In this document: piece after piece, positions 10,707-19,103 of the stretch
How the letters are laid out: each line of letters begins with the position of its first letter
Position numbering within the stretch: the stretch's first letter is position 1
NCBI RefSeq assembly: GCF_001439845.1
Contig: NZ_JYLO01000007.1
Location: forward strand, 124,001 to 188,000
Direction of reading: 5' to 3'
Source of the DNA: Pseudomonas lactis
GTDB taxonomy: Bacteria; Pseudomonadota; Gammaproteobacteria; Pseudomonadales; Pseudomonadaceae
DNA: 64,000 nt
Program-made: the position numbers and the translations under genes
The notes under the pieces: model-generated
Told to the model about the DNA's origin: nothing
What the model saw: the letters and a program-made list of their open reading frames with translations, nothing else
The model's database searches: none

Positions 10707-12158
10707 ATGTCCGTCCGTCGTACCAAAATCGTCGCCACCCTTGGCCCGGCCAGTAACTCGCCGGAAGTCCTCGAACAGCTGATTCTGGCTGGTTTGGACG
10801 TCGCCCGTCTGAACTTCTCCCACGGCACCCCGGACGAGCACAAGGCTCGCGCCAAGCTGGTGCGTGACCTCGCCGCCAAGCATGGCCGCTTCGTTGCACT
10901 CTTGGGCGACCTGCAAGGCCCGAAAATCCGTATCGCCAAATTCACCAACAAGCGGATCGAGCTGAAGATAGGTGACAAGTTCACCTTCTCCACCAGCCAC
11001 CCGCTGACCGAAGGCACCCAGGACGTGGTGGGCATCGATTACCCGGACCTGGTCAAGGACTGCGGCGTCGGTGACGAACTGCTGTTGGACGACGGCCGTG
11101 TGGTGATGCGCGTCGACACCGCCACGCCGACCGAACTGAACTGCACCGTGATCATCGGCGGCCCGCTGTCCGACCACAAAGGCATCAACCGTCGCGGTGG
11201 TGGCCTGACGGCGCCGGCCCTGACTGAAAAAGACAAGGCCGACATCAAGCTCGCCGCCGAAATGGAAGTGGACTACCTCGCCGTGTCCTTCCCGCGCGAC
11301 GCCGCCGACATGGAATACGCTCGTAAACTGCGCGACGAAGCCGGCGGTACCGCCTGGCTGGTGGCGAAGATCGAACGCGCTGAAGCCGTGGCCGACGATG
11401 AAACCCTCGACGGCCTGATCAAGGCTTCCGATGCCGTGATGGTTGCCCGTGGCGACCTGGGCGTGGAAATCGGTGACGCCGAGCTGATCGGTATCCAGAA
11501 GAAGATCATCCTGCACGCACGCCGCCACAACAAAGCGGTGATCGTTGCGACCCAGATGATGGAGTCGATGATCCAGAACCCGATGCCGACCCGTGCCGAA
11601 GTGTCCGACGTGGCCAACGCCGTGCTCGACTACACCGACGCCGTGATGCTCTCGGCTGAAAGTGCTGCCGGCCCGTACCCGCTGGAGGCCGTGCAGGCCA
11701 TGGCGCGTATCTGCGTCGGTGCCGAAAAGCACCCGACCAGCAAGACCTCCAGCCACCGCATCGGCAAGGTCTTCGAAAGCTGCGACCAGAGCATCGCCCT
11801 GGCTGCCATGTACACCGCCAACCACTTCCCGGGTGTCAAGGCCATCATCGCCTTGACCGAAAGTGGCTACACGCCGTTGATCATGTCGCGCATCCGTTCC
11901 TCGGTGCCGATCTACGCGTTCACCCCACACCGCGAAGCCCAGGCCCGCGCGGCCATGTTCCGTGGCGTGTACACCATCCCGTTCGACCCGGCTTCGCTGG
12001 CACCGAACGAAGTCAGCCAGAAGGCGATCGACGAGCTGGTTAAACGCGGCGTTGTGGAAAAAGGCGACTGGGTCATCCTGACCAAGGGCGACAGCTACCA
12101 CACCACCGGTGGCACCAATGGCATGAAGATCCTGCATGTGGGCGACCCGCAGGTCTGA
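10707..12158 (+). CDS. pykA: Pyruvate kinase (type II, PykA)
   Basis: Converts phosphoenolpyruvate and ADP to pyruvate and ATP, the last step of the lower Entner-Doudoroff/glycolytic route. The 483-residue protein starts MSVRRTKIVATLGPAS. It carries the substrate and metal site VAKIERAEAV with the catalytic Lys, VMVARGDLGVEIG, and a C-terminal allosteric domain. The length and the ribose-5-phosphate/AMP-type family fit PykA rather than PykF. It is monocistronic and ends in a strong terminator. Confidence 0.95.
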   Translation: MSVRRTKIVATLGPASNSPEVLEQLILAGLDVARLNFSHGTPDEHKARAKLVRDLAAKHGRFVALLGDLQGPKIRIAKFTNKRIELKIGDKFTFSTSHPLTEGTQDVVGIDYPDLVKDCGVGDELLLDDGRVVMRVDTATPTELNCTVIIGGPLSDHKGINRRGGGLTAPALTEKDKADIKLAAEMEVDYLAVSFPRDAADMEYARKLRDEAGGTAWLVAKIERAEAVADDETLDGLIKASDAVMVARGDLGVEIGDAELIGIQKKIILHARRHNKAVIVATQMMESMIQNPMPTRAEVSDVANAVLDYTDAVMLSAESAAGPYPLEAVQAMARICVGAEKHPTSKTSSHRIGKVFESCDQSIALAAMYTANHFPGVKAIIALTESGYTPLIMSRIRSSVPIYAFTPHREAQARAAMFRGVYTIPFDPASLAPNEVSQKAIDELVKRGVVEKGDWVILTKGDSYHTTGGTNGMKILHVGDPQV

Positions 12159-12175
12159 GTGACAGGCTGAAAAAC

Positions 12176-12208
12176 AAAAGCCCCGCCATGTGAATGGCGG
12201 GGCTTTTT
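12176..12208 (+). terminator. Intrinsic terminator of pykA
   Basis: GCCCCGCCAT (12180-12189), loop GTGA, ATGGCGGGGC (12194-12203), then five T. A perfect 10-bp stem. Confidence 0.93.
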
Positions 12209-12247
12209 GCATTTCACTGCAAGCCAATATGTCGAATTTCAGGGCCT

Positions 12248-12320
12248 CATCGCAGGCAAGCCAGCTCCCACAGTAGTCCGTGTCTGGTCAGACAATTCGG
12301 TCTACTGTGGGAGCTGGCTT
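12248..12320. repeat. REP pair (REPIN-like), right half truncated
   Basis: The left REP (CATCGCAGGCAAGCCAGCTC, then CCACAGTAG) faces an inverted REP (CTACTGTGGGAGCTGGC) that lacks the usual GCCTGCGATG end. It lies between the convergent pykA and ferredoxin-reductase genes. Confidence 0.8.
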
Positions 12321-12321
12321 T

Positions 12322-13263
12322 TCATAAATTGGAAGGACTGGACAGAAACACATCCGCCAGCAATTGATTACGCGGCAGTCCCGCCAGAAACAAGCGCTTG
12401 GAAAACGCCTCGACGCTGGCGGGGTGCCCACAGAGCAAGGCCAGGGTTTGCCGGGAAACAAGCCGCAGTTGCGCCAATGCCGGCTGCAACTGCGCCGCAG
12501 TCCATAGCTCCACGGTCAGGTTCCCATGCTGGGCGGCAAGGGCTGCCAGGGGTTTAGTCAGGTAATGAGCCTCGGCCTCATGGGCGAGGTGAATCACGCG
12601 AATCTCGCCTTGGTGATCCTGGCGCAGTGCCTCGCGCAACACCCCCCATAAGGGCCCCAGGCCGGTACCGGAGGCCAGCAGCCACAATGGCCGCGATTGC
12701 CAGTCGGGATCATAGTGCAGCGCTCCGCCCCGCAGTTCGCCCAGGCGCAGAGGCTCACCGACCCTCAACTGTCGCGCGGCATCGCTGAATGCACCAGGCT
12801 GGCGGCACTCGATATGAAACTCCAGGTACGGCTCCTCCTGAGGCAGGCTCGCCAGAGAATAAGGGCGCGCCACCTGCCCCGCCCACAGCACCAGATGCTG
12901 CCCGGCGCTGTACCGCAGAGCACGTTCCGGTTGCAGGCGCAGGCGCAGTACCGTCGAACTCAGCCAATCGGCGCCCACCACCTGGGCGGGCAGGCCATCG
13001 CGCTGGGGGTCAAACGCTTCGACCTTCAGGTCCGCACTGACCCGGCACTGGCACGCCAGGCGCCAACCTTGCTGGCGTTGCGTCGGGCTGAGGGCTTCGG
13101 GCTGCTGGTCGTCGACCTTACCCTCGCAACGCACCAGGCACGCATGGCAACTGCCGGCCCGGCAACTGAAGGGCACGGCCACGCCGGCCTGATTCAAGGC
13201 ATCCAGCAGGTTGCTGCCGGAGGTGACCGACCAGTGGCGTTCGCCGACGTAGAGTTCAGGCAT
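12322..13263 (-). CDS. 2Fe-2S ferredoxin / FAD-NAD(P)H oxidoreductase
   Basis: A 313-residue electron-transfer protein. The N-terminal plant-type ferredoxin domain has cluster ligands C34, C39, C42 and C71 (or C73), seen as CRAGSCHAC followed by LACQC. A ferredoxin-reductase-type FAD domain (RPYSLAS) and a nucleotide domain (LLASGTGLGPLWGVL) follow. This is the layout of the reductase components of ring-hydroxylating oxygenases, but no oxygenase is nearby, so its partner is unknown. The neighbours pykA and fumA match PAO1 PA4329-PA4333, from memory. Confidence 0.88.
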   Translation of the reverse strand: MPELYVGERHWSVTSGSNLLDALNQAGVAVPFSCRAGSCHACLVRCEGKVDDQQPEALSPTQRQQGWRLACQCRVSADLKVEAFDPQRDGLPAQVVGADWLSSTVLRLRLQPERALRYSAGQHLVLWAGQVARPYSLASLPQEEPYLEFHIECRQPGAFSDAARQLRVGEPLRLGELRGGALHYDPDWQSRPLWLLASGTGLGPLWGVLREALRQDHQGEIRVIHLAHEAEAHYLTKPLAALAAQHGNLTVELWTAAQLQPALAQLRLVSRQTLALLCGHPASVEAFSKRLFLAGLPRNQLLADVFLSSPSNL

Positions 13264-13281
13264 AACGCCGTTACCTCTCTA

Positions 13282-13381
13282 GGTAGGAGCGAGCTTGCTC
13301 GCGAAGATCGCTAACGATAACGCGGACAACCCGATGAAACCCACCAGATTCACGCTTTTCGCGAGCAAGCTCGCTCCTACC
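13282..13381. repeat. REPIN, GAGCGAGCTTGCTCGCGAA subtype
   Basis: An inverted pair: GGTAGGAGCGAGCTTGCTCG at the left end and its near-exact complement CGAGCAAGCTCGCTCCTACC at the right, about 60 bp apart. The 303-bp gap between the reductase and fumA contains this element, then the fumA promoter region, which has no obvious consensus. A second copy of this subtype is at 50384-50484. Confidence 0.85.
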
Positions 13382-13566
13382 GATAACCGGGCCGGGCATT
13401 CGTGACCATAGTCGGGTGTATCGGCCACCGTGCCGGGTTATACTGCCGCGCCTTTTTAGCGTCGCGCCTGCACCATTCTGGCGTGCCTTGGAAAGATGGC
13501 TTCAGCCGACCGATGCAACACTGACGCCATCTTTATTGAATGTTCCCTTATAGAGGAGCGCGACTC

Positions 13567-15090
13567 ATGACCGTGATCAAGCAAGACGACCTGATTCAGA
13601 GCGTTGCCGACGCCCTGCAATTCATTTCCTACTACCACCCCGTTGATTTCATCCAGGCCATGCACGAAGCCTACCTGCGCGAAGAATCGCCGGCGGCCCG
13701 TGACTCCATCGCCCAGATCCTGATCAACTCGCGCATGTGTGCCACCGGCCACCGCCCGATCTGCCAGGACACCGGTATCGTCACCGTGTTCGTGCGCGTG
13801 GGTATGGACGTGCGTTGGGACGGCGCCACCATGGGCCTGGACGACATGATCAACGAAGGCGTGCGTCGCGCCTACAACCTGCCGGAAAACGTCCTGCGCG
13901 CCTCGATCCTCGCCGACCCGGCCGGTGCCCGCAAGAACACCAAGGACAACACCCCAGCGGTCATCCACTACTCCATCGTCCCGGGCAACACCGTGGAAGT
14001 GGACGTGGCGGCCAAGGGTGGCGGTTCCGAGAACAAGTCGAAAATGGCCATGCTCAACCCGTCCGACTCGATCGTTGACTGGGTGCTCAAGACCGTTCCG
14101 ACCATGGGCGCCGGCTGGTGCCCACCGGGCATGCTCGGCATCGGCATCGGCGGCACCGCCGAGAAAGCCGCGGTAATGGCCAAGGAAGTGTTGATGGAGT
14201 CCATCGACATCCACGAGCTGAAAAAGCGCGGCCCGCAGAACCGTATCGAAGAAATGCGCCTGGAGCTGTTCGAGAAGGTCAACCAACTGGGCATCGGCGC
14301 CCAGGGCCTGGGTGGCCTGACCACGGTGCTCGACGTAAAGATCATGGACTACCCGACCCACGCCGCCTCCCTGCCGGTGTGCATGATCCCTAACTGCGCC
14401 GCCACCCGTCACGCGCACTTTGTGCTCGACGGCTCGGGCCCGGCGTCGCTGGAAGCGCCACCGCTGGACGCCTACCCGGAAATCGTCTGGGAAGCCGGCC
14501 CATCGGCCCGTCGCGTCAACCTCGACACCCTGACCCCGGAAGAAGTGCAGAGCTGGAAGCCGGGCGAAACCGTACTGCTCAATGGCAAGATGCTCACCGG
14601 TCGCGACGCGGCGCACAAGCGCATGGTCGAGATGCTGAACAAGGGCGAAACCTTGCCGGTGGACCTCAAGGGCCGCTTTATCTACTACGTCGGCCCGGTT
14701 GATCCGGTGCGCGAAGAAGTGGTTGGCCCTGCTGGCCCGACCACCGCGACGCGGATGGACAAGTTCACCCGCCAGATCCTCGAGCAAACCGGCCTGCTGG
14801 GCATGATCGGCAAATCCGAGCGCGGCCCGACCGCCATCGAAGCGATCAAGGACCACAAGGCCGTGTACCTGATGGCCGTGGGCGGCGCCGCTTACCTGGT
14901 GGCCCAAGCCATCAAGAAGTCGCGCGTGGTTGCCTTCGCCGAACTAGGCATGGAAGCCATCTACGAGTTCGACGTCAAAGACATGCCGGTCACCGTTGCA
15001 GTGGACAGCAAAGGCGAGTCCGTCCACATCACCGGTCCTGCCATCTGGCAGAAAAAGATCAGTGACAGCCTGGCGGTAGAAGTGCAGTAA
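13567..15090 (+). CDS. fumA: Fumarate hydratase, class I (iron-sulfur)
   Basis: Interconverts fumarate and malate in the TCA cycle using an oxygen-sensitive [4Fe-4S] cluster. The 507-residue protein combines the alpha and beta fumarase parts in one chain. Three Cys lie in conserved contexts expected for cluster ligands: RPICQDTG, GAGWCPPGM and IPNCAATRHAHF. ATG 13567 is preceded by AGAGGAG, and the frame is open nine codons further up without a better site. A terminator follows. It lies next to the DctB/DctD-like and permease genes for C4/C5 acids, although repeat copy A separates them. Confidence 0.93.
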   Translation: MTVIKQDDLIQSVADALQFISYYHPVDFIQAMHEAYLREESPAARDSIAQILINSRMCATGHRPICQDTGIVTVFVRVGMDVRWDGATMGLDDMINEGVRRAYNLPENVLRASILADPAGARKNTKDNTPAVIHYSIVPGNTVEVDVAAKGGGSENKSKMAMLNPSDSIVDWVLKTVPTMGAGWCPPGMLGIGIGGTAEKAAVMAKEVLMESIDIHELKKRGPQNRIEEMRLELFEKVNQLGIGAQGLGGLTTVLDVKIMDYPTHAASLPVCMIPNCAATRHAHFVLDGSGPASLEAPPLDAYPEIVWEAGPSARRVNLDTLTPEEVQSWKPGETVLLNGKMLTGRDAAHKRMVEMLNKGETLPVDLKGRFIYYVGPVDPVREEVVGPAGPTTATRMDKFTRQILEQTGLLGMIGKSERGPTAIEAIKDHKAVYLMAVGGAAYLVAQAIKKSRVVAFAELGMEAIYEFDVKDMPVTVAVDSKGESVHITGPAIWQKKISDSLAVEVQ

Positions 15091-15108
15091 GCACCTGCTC
15101 CAAAAGAA

Positions 15109-15147
15109 AAAAGGCGACTGCAGCCCCATGGCCCAGTCGCCTTTTTT
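15109..15147 (+). terminator. Intrinsic terminator of fumA
   Basis: AAGGCGACTG (15111-15120) pairs with CAGTCGCCTT (15134-15143) across a 13-nt loop, followed by T residues. Confidence 0.85.
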
Positions 15148-15177
15148 ATGCCTGAAGCAAGGGACTGCTCCTGATCT

Positions 15178-15476
15178 TGCTCTTGATCTGCTTTTGATCT
15201 TGATCTCAGGCGCCCCGTTAAACCACGCTGGCCGAACGCAGGCTTGAATTCGTGGGTAACCCGGCAGGACGCCGGGTTAGCCGCCCCGCGCCATGGATGG
15301 CGCGTGGCGGCGGCCCACGGATTCAAGCCTGCGTTCGGGCACACCGAGCCTAGGCGAGGTGCCGAGTGGTGGGGCAAGAGCGTTTTGCTTACTTTGCCGC
15401 TTTTGCAAAGTGAGCCGCCGTCAGGGCGGAACCCTAAGTGGCCGTTACCTAACTAACGGATATGTACTCAATCTGA
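15178..15476 (+). repeat. Structured long repeat, copy A
   Basis: First of three copies (others at 24235-24577, inverted, and 50517-50840). It opens with a GATCTTGATC-type tract, then GGCGCCCCGTTAAACCACGC. An outer stem of 26 pairs (15231-15256 with 15314-15340, one bulge, one G-T) encloses two hairpins: 15257-15279 (TAACCCGGC/GCCGGGTTA) and 15281-15310 (14-bp stem with one mismatch around CCATGG). Downstream are ACTTTGC/GCAAAGT (15391-15411) and a CCGCC/GGCGG hairpin. Paired bases covary between copies. It fills most of the 658-bp gap between fumA and the sensor kinase, with the REP array at 15491. It is not coding. Confidence 0.9.
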
Positions 15477-15490
15477 TCCCACATCCCGGT

Positions 15491-15674
15491 CGGCTGTCAG
15501 GCCGCCTTCGCGAGCAAGCCCGCTCCCACATTGCGATCGTGGGGTGTCAGGTAGATAGCCGTCGGCTGGCAAGCCGTCATCGCAGGCAAGCCAGCTCCCA
15601 CAGTTGGATCGCGGGGCGTCAGGTAGATAGCCGTCGGCTGGCAGGCCGTCATCGCAGGCTTGCCAGCCCCCACA
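15491..15674 (+). repeat. Tandem array of three REP units following repeat copy A
   Basis: Three same-orientation units of about 40 bp (15491-15530, 15563-15602, 15633-15672), each running from CGGCTG(T/G)CA to CTCCCACA or CCCCCACA. They are spaced at 70-72 bp with a conserved spacer (GTCAGGTAGATAGCCGT). Unlike the REPINs elsewhere they are direct, not inverted. Confidence 0.88.
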
Positions 15675-15748
15675 CAAGCGCCTTGGCCACAAGATATGTG
15701 CCGCCCATGCTATGGTGCTCGCCCCTTACCGTGCCTGTTCATCATCGT

Positions 15749-17515
15749 ATGATCGTGATCCCTCGCCCCCTGCGCCTGACCTTCTATTCCCTGTTGATCA
15801 TCGCCGGTGCGGTGCTGGCCGCCGCCTTGGCCACGCGCCATGCCGAACGCCAGGCCTTGGTGGACGACGCCGCCCGTGCCAATCAGCAGCTCGCGCTGTA
15901 TGCCAACTCGCTGCACACCCTGATCGAACGCTACCGCGCCCTGCCCGCCGTGCTGGCGCTGGATTCGGAGATGATCAGCGCCTTGAAGGGCCCGCTGGAC
16001 GCCGCTACGCAAGACCGGCTCAACCGCAAGCTGGAGCGTATCAACGGCGCTGCGCAGTCTTCGACCCTGGAACTGATGGACCGCACCGGCCTGGCCGTGG
16101 CCGCCAGCAACTGGAACCTGCCCAGCAGTTATGTCGGCCACAATTACGCGTTCAGGCCGTATTTCAGCCAGACCTTGAGCCAGGGCACCGGGCGCTTTTA
16201 TGCAGTGGGCGTTACCACGGGTATTCCGGGTTACTTCCTGTCCAGTGCGGTCGTGGATGAGCACGAGCAGTTCCTCGGCGCCATGGTGGTCAAGCTGGAG
16301 TTCCCCGAGCTGGAACGCGAATGGGCCCAGGGCAATGACCTGCTGTTGGTCAGCGATGCGCGGGGCATCGTGTTTATCGCCAACCAGCCGGGCTGGCGTT
16401 ATCGCAACCTGCGGCCGTTGTCCGAAAATGACCTGGCCGAACTCAAGGCCACCCGCCAATACGACAAAAAGCAACTGCAGCCACTGGACACCCAGCCCCT
16501 GCAACGCTTTGACGAAAACAGCCACTTGATCCGCGTCAACGGCCCCGACGGCAACGCCAATTACATCTGGGAGTCGCTGGCGCTCAAGCGCGAAGGCTGG
16601 ACCCTGCACCTGTTGCGCAAACCCCAGTTTGCCTTTGAAGATCAACGCAACGCGGGCCTTGCCGCTGCGGGTTCGTGGCTGGCACTGGTGTTCTTGGTGC
16701 TGTTCCTCAGCCAGCGCTGGCGCCTGGCCCGCTTGCGCCAGCGCAGCCGTGAAGAACTGGAGCAATTGGTCCAAGAACGCACCCAGGCGTTGCGCACCGC
16801 CCAGGATGGTCTGGTGCAGTCGGCTAAGCTGGCGGCACTGGGGCAGATGTCAGCCGCCCTCGCCCATGAAATCAACCAGCCACTGACCGCCCAGCGCATG
16901 CAACTGGCGACGTTGCGGCTGCTGCTCGACCATGGTCGCGTGGACGATGCCTACAAGGCCCTCACACCGCTGGATGACATGCTCACGCGCATGGCCGCGC
17001 TCACCGGCCACCTCAAGACGTTCGCGCGCAAGAGTCCCAGTGGCCTGCGCGAAAAGCTGGACCTGGCGACGGTGGTCGACCAATCCTTGCACCTGCTCGA
17101 CGCACGCCTGCGTGACGAAGCCATCGGTGTGGTGCTGGACCTCACCCGCCCGGCCTGGGTACGTGGCGACGCGATCCGCCTCGAACAGGTGCTGATCAAC
17201 CTGTTGCGCAACGCTCTGGACGCCATGGCCGACAAACCGCGCAAGCGCCTGGAAATCCGCCTGCACGCCGATCAGCAGCTGTGGCAGTTGAGCGTCTGCG
17301 ACAGCGGCGGCGGGATTGCAGAAGAACACTTGGGCAGTGTGTTCGACCCGTTTTTCACCACCAAGCCGGTGGGCGACGGACTCGGCTTGGGACTCGCGGT
17401 GTCCTACGCTATCGTGCATGAACTGGGCGGACGCCTGAGTGCCGCTAACCGTGGCGATGGCGCGACTTTCACCTTGACCCTGCCTATCGCCCTGGAGACG
17501 CCAGACCTATGTTGA
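15749..17515 (+). CDS. Sensor histidine kinase, DctB/MifS family
   Basis: A 588-residue membrane kinase for C4-dicarboxylate or alpha-ketoglutarate sensing. TM1 is about residues 8-30, a periplasmic double-PDC sensor runs about 35-305, TM2 is about 308-328, and a coiled coil follows. The H box is ALAHEINQPL, the N box NLLRNALDAM, with DSGGGI and GLGLGLAV. The frame is open upstream through the repeats, but Met 15749 (MIVIPRPLRLTFYSLL) begins the normal membrane anchor. It overlaps the response regulator by 7 bp. The adjacent permease is of alpha-ketoglutarate type, which favours a MifS-like role; DctB is the alternative. Confidence 0.87.
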   Translation: MIVIPRPLRLTFYSLLIIAGAVLAAALATRHAERQALVDDAARANQQLALYANSLHTLIERYRALPAVLALDSEMISALKGPLDAATQDRLNRKLERINGAAQSSTLELMDRTGLAVAASNWNLPSSYVGHNYAFRPYFSQTLSQGTGRFYAVGVTTGIPGYFLSSAVVDEHEQFLGAMVVKLEFPELEREWAQGNDLLLVSDARGIVFIANQPGWRYRNLRPLSENDLAELKATRQYDKKQLQPLDTQPLQRFDENSHLIRVNGPDGNANYIWESLALKREGWTLHLLRKPQFAFEDQRNAGLAAAGSWLALVFLVLFLSQRWRLARLRQRSREELEQLVQERTQALRTAQDGLVQSAKLAALGQMSAALAHEINQPLTAQRMQLATLRLLLDHGRVDDAYKALTPLDDMLTRMAALTGHLKTFARKSPSGLREKLDLATVVDQSLHLLDARLRDEAIGVVLDLTRPAWVRGDAIRLEQVLINLLRNALDAMADKPRKRLEIRLHADQQLWQLSVCDSGGGIAEEHLGSVFDPFFTTKPVGDGLGLGLAVSYAIVHELGGRLSAANRGDGATFTLTLPIALETPDLC

Positions 17516-18834
17516 ACGCTGTGATTGTGGTCGATGACGAAGCCAGTATTCGCACGGCCGTCGAGCAATGGCTGAGCCTGTCGGGGTTTGACGTGCAGTT
17601 GTTCAGCCGCGCCGAAGAGTGCCTGGCGCAACTGCCCAAGGACTTTGCCGGGGTGATTCTGAGCGACGTGCGCATGCCGGGGCTCAGCGGTCTTGAGTTG
17701 TTGGCCGAGGTGCAGCGCCGCGATGCCGATTTGCCGGTGATTTTGCTCACCGGTCATGGCGACGTGCCGATGGCCGTCGAAGCCATGCGCGACGGGGCTT
17801 ACGACTTCCTGGAAAAACCCTTCAGCCCCGACGCCTTGCTCAACAGCCTGCGCCGGGCGCTGGACAAGCGCGGCCTGATCCTGGAAAACCGCCGCCTGCA
17901 TCAACAGGCCGATCATCGTGCGCAGTTGGAGTCCAGCCTGCTGGGCGTGTCCAAGGGACTGCAAAGTTTGCGCCGCCAAGTGCTGGACCTGGCGAGTTTA
18001 CCGGTCAATGTGCTGATTCGTGGCGAGACCGGCAGCGGTAAGGAGCTGGTCGCCCGCTGCCTGCATGACTTCGGCCCACGCGCCAAGAAGCCCTTCGTGG
18101 CCCTCAATTGCGCGGCGATCCCCGAGCAGTTGTTCGAAGCCGAACTGTTCGGGCATGAAAGCGGCGCCTTCACCGGCGCCCAGGGCAAACGTATCGGCAA
18201 GCTGGAATATGCCCACGGCGGCACCTTGTTCCTGGATGAAATCGAAAGCATGCCCCTGGCCCAACAAGTGAAATTGCTACGTGTGTTGCAAGAGCAGAAG
18301 CTGGAGCGGCTGGGCTCCAACCAGAGTATCCAGGTGGACCTGCGCATCATCGCCGCCACCAAGCCCGACCTGCTGGAAGAGGCCCGTGCCGGGCGTTTTC
18401 GCGAAGACCTGGCCTATCGGCTCAACGTCGCGCAACTGCGCCTGCCGCCCTTGCGTGAACGTCGCGAAGATATTCCGCTGTTGTACGAGCATTTTGCGCA
18501 AAGCGCCGCCGAGCGTCTGGGCCGCCAGGTCGAGCCCTTGAGTGGGCCACAGCTGGGGCGCCTGCTCAGCCATGACTGGCCGGGCAATGTGCGCGAACTG
18601 GCCAACGTCGCCGAGCGCCAGGTGTTGGGGCTGGACGAGCCGGAACCGCAAGGGATCGAAGCCGGGCAATCGTTGGCGGCGCAGCAGGAGGCGTTCGAGG
18701 CACACTGCCTGAAGGCCGCTTTGACGCGTCACAAGGGCGATATCAAGGCGGTGCTGGCCGAGCTGCAACTGCCGCGCCGTACCTTCAATGAGAAGATGCA
18801 GCGGCATGGGTTGGTAAGGGAGATGTTTGTGTAG
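17509..18834 (+). CDS. Sigma-54-dependent response regulator, DctD/MifR family
   Basis: A 441-residue activator. The receiver domain (about 1-120) has the phospho-acceptor Asp in ILSDVRMPG. The AAA+ domain (about 140-370) has Walker A GETGSGKE and the sigma-54-contacting motif GAFTGA intact. The C-terminal Fis-type helix-turn-helix is HKGDIKAVLAELQLPRRTFNEK. It is co-transcribed with the kinase. A sigma-54 promoter with two palindromes resembling DctD-type sites lies just downstream, before the permease gene, which is the obvious target. Confidence 0.92.
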   Translation: MLNAVIVVDDEASIRTAVEQWLSLSGFDVQLFSRAEECLAQLPKDFAGVILSDVRMPGLSGLELLAEVQRRDADLPVILLTGHGDVPMAVEAMRDGAYDFLEKPFSPDALLNSLRRALDKRGLILENRRLHQQADHRAQLESSLLGVSKGLQSLRRQVLDLASLPVNVLIRGETGSGKELVARCLHDFGPRAKKPFVALNCAAIPEQLFEAELFGHESGAFTGAQGKRIGKLEYAHGGTLFLDEIESMPLAQQVKLLRVLQEQKLERLGSNQSIQVDLRIIAATKPDLLEEARAGRFREDLAYRLNVAQLRLPPLRERREDIPLLYEHFAQSAAERLGRQVEPLSGPQLGRLLSHDWPGNVRELANVAERQVLGLDEPEPQGIEAGQSLAAQQEAFEAHCLKAALTRHKGDIKAVLAELQLPRRTFNEKMQRHGLVREMFV

Positions 18835-18847
18835 CGACCTTTGGATC

Positions 18848-18924
18848 GCCATCGCGGGCAAGCCCGCTCCCACATTTTGGTCTGTGAACACAGCAGGTGT
18901 GGGAGCTGGCTTGCCTGCGATGGC
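18848..18924. repeat. REPIN
   Basis: GCCATCGCGGGCAAGCCCGC at the left faces GGAGCTGGCTTGCCTGCGAT at the right. It sits between the regulator stop and the permease control region. Confidence 0.85.
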
Positions 18925-18937
18925 GTCGGCAGCCATA

Positions 18938-18983
18938 AGCGGATTTCCGCTCATCACCCCAAAACCATCAGCGACTTTCCGCT
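18938..18983 (+). promoter_or_regulatory. Two candidate activator-binding palindromes for the permease gene
   Basis: AGCGGATTTCCGCT (18938-18951) and AGCGACTTTCCGCT (18970-18983) have centres 32 bp apart, about three helical turns. They lie about 60-90 bp upstream of the sigma-54 promoter, where enhancer-like sites are expected. The GCGGAAATCCGC core resembles DctD-type sites described in other proteobacteria (from memory). Assignment to the adjacent regulator is inference. Confidence 0.6.
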
Positions 18984-19026
18984 CAAAAAAATCCCGCAAC
19001 CCTTCTATTCCGGGCCTTCCTCTACC

Positions 19027-19043
19027 TGGCACAGCTCCTGCTA
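19027..19043 (+). promoter_or_regulatory. Sigma-54 (-24/-12) promoter
   Basis: TGGCACAGCTCCTGCTA has the invariant GG (19028-19029) and GC (19040-19041) ten bases apart and the TGGCAC upstream block. It lies 60 bp before the permease ATG. Confidence 0.8.
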
Positions 19044-19103
19044 TAGCCCCAACAGGCTGCGCACGCGCCGCTCCATAAAAACAACTAGATGAAGGATCCT
19101 TCA

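Noticed and set aside
10581..12227. Long open frame (548 codons) antisense to pykA
   Set aside because: It mirrors the codon bias of pykA, has no recognisable domain or ribosome site, and pykA is certain. Same reasoning for the antisense frames over fumA (13456-14907), kgtP (19197-20585), edd (28198-29775), the chemoreceptor (37265-38524), ColS (45539-47014) and groEL (50607-52775).
15491..15674. CRISPR array
   Set aside because: The spaced repeats are REP units with conserved, not unique, spacers, and there are no cas genes.
15293..15748. Upstream extension of the sensor kinase through the repeats
   Set aside because: It translates the structured repeat and REP array; the kinase membrane anchor starts at 15749.
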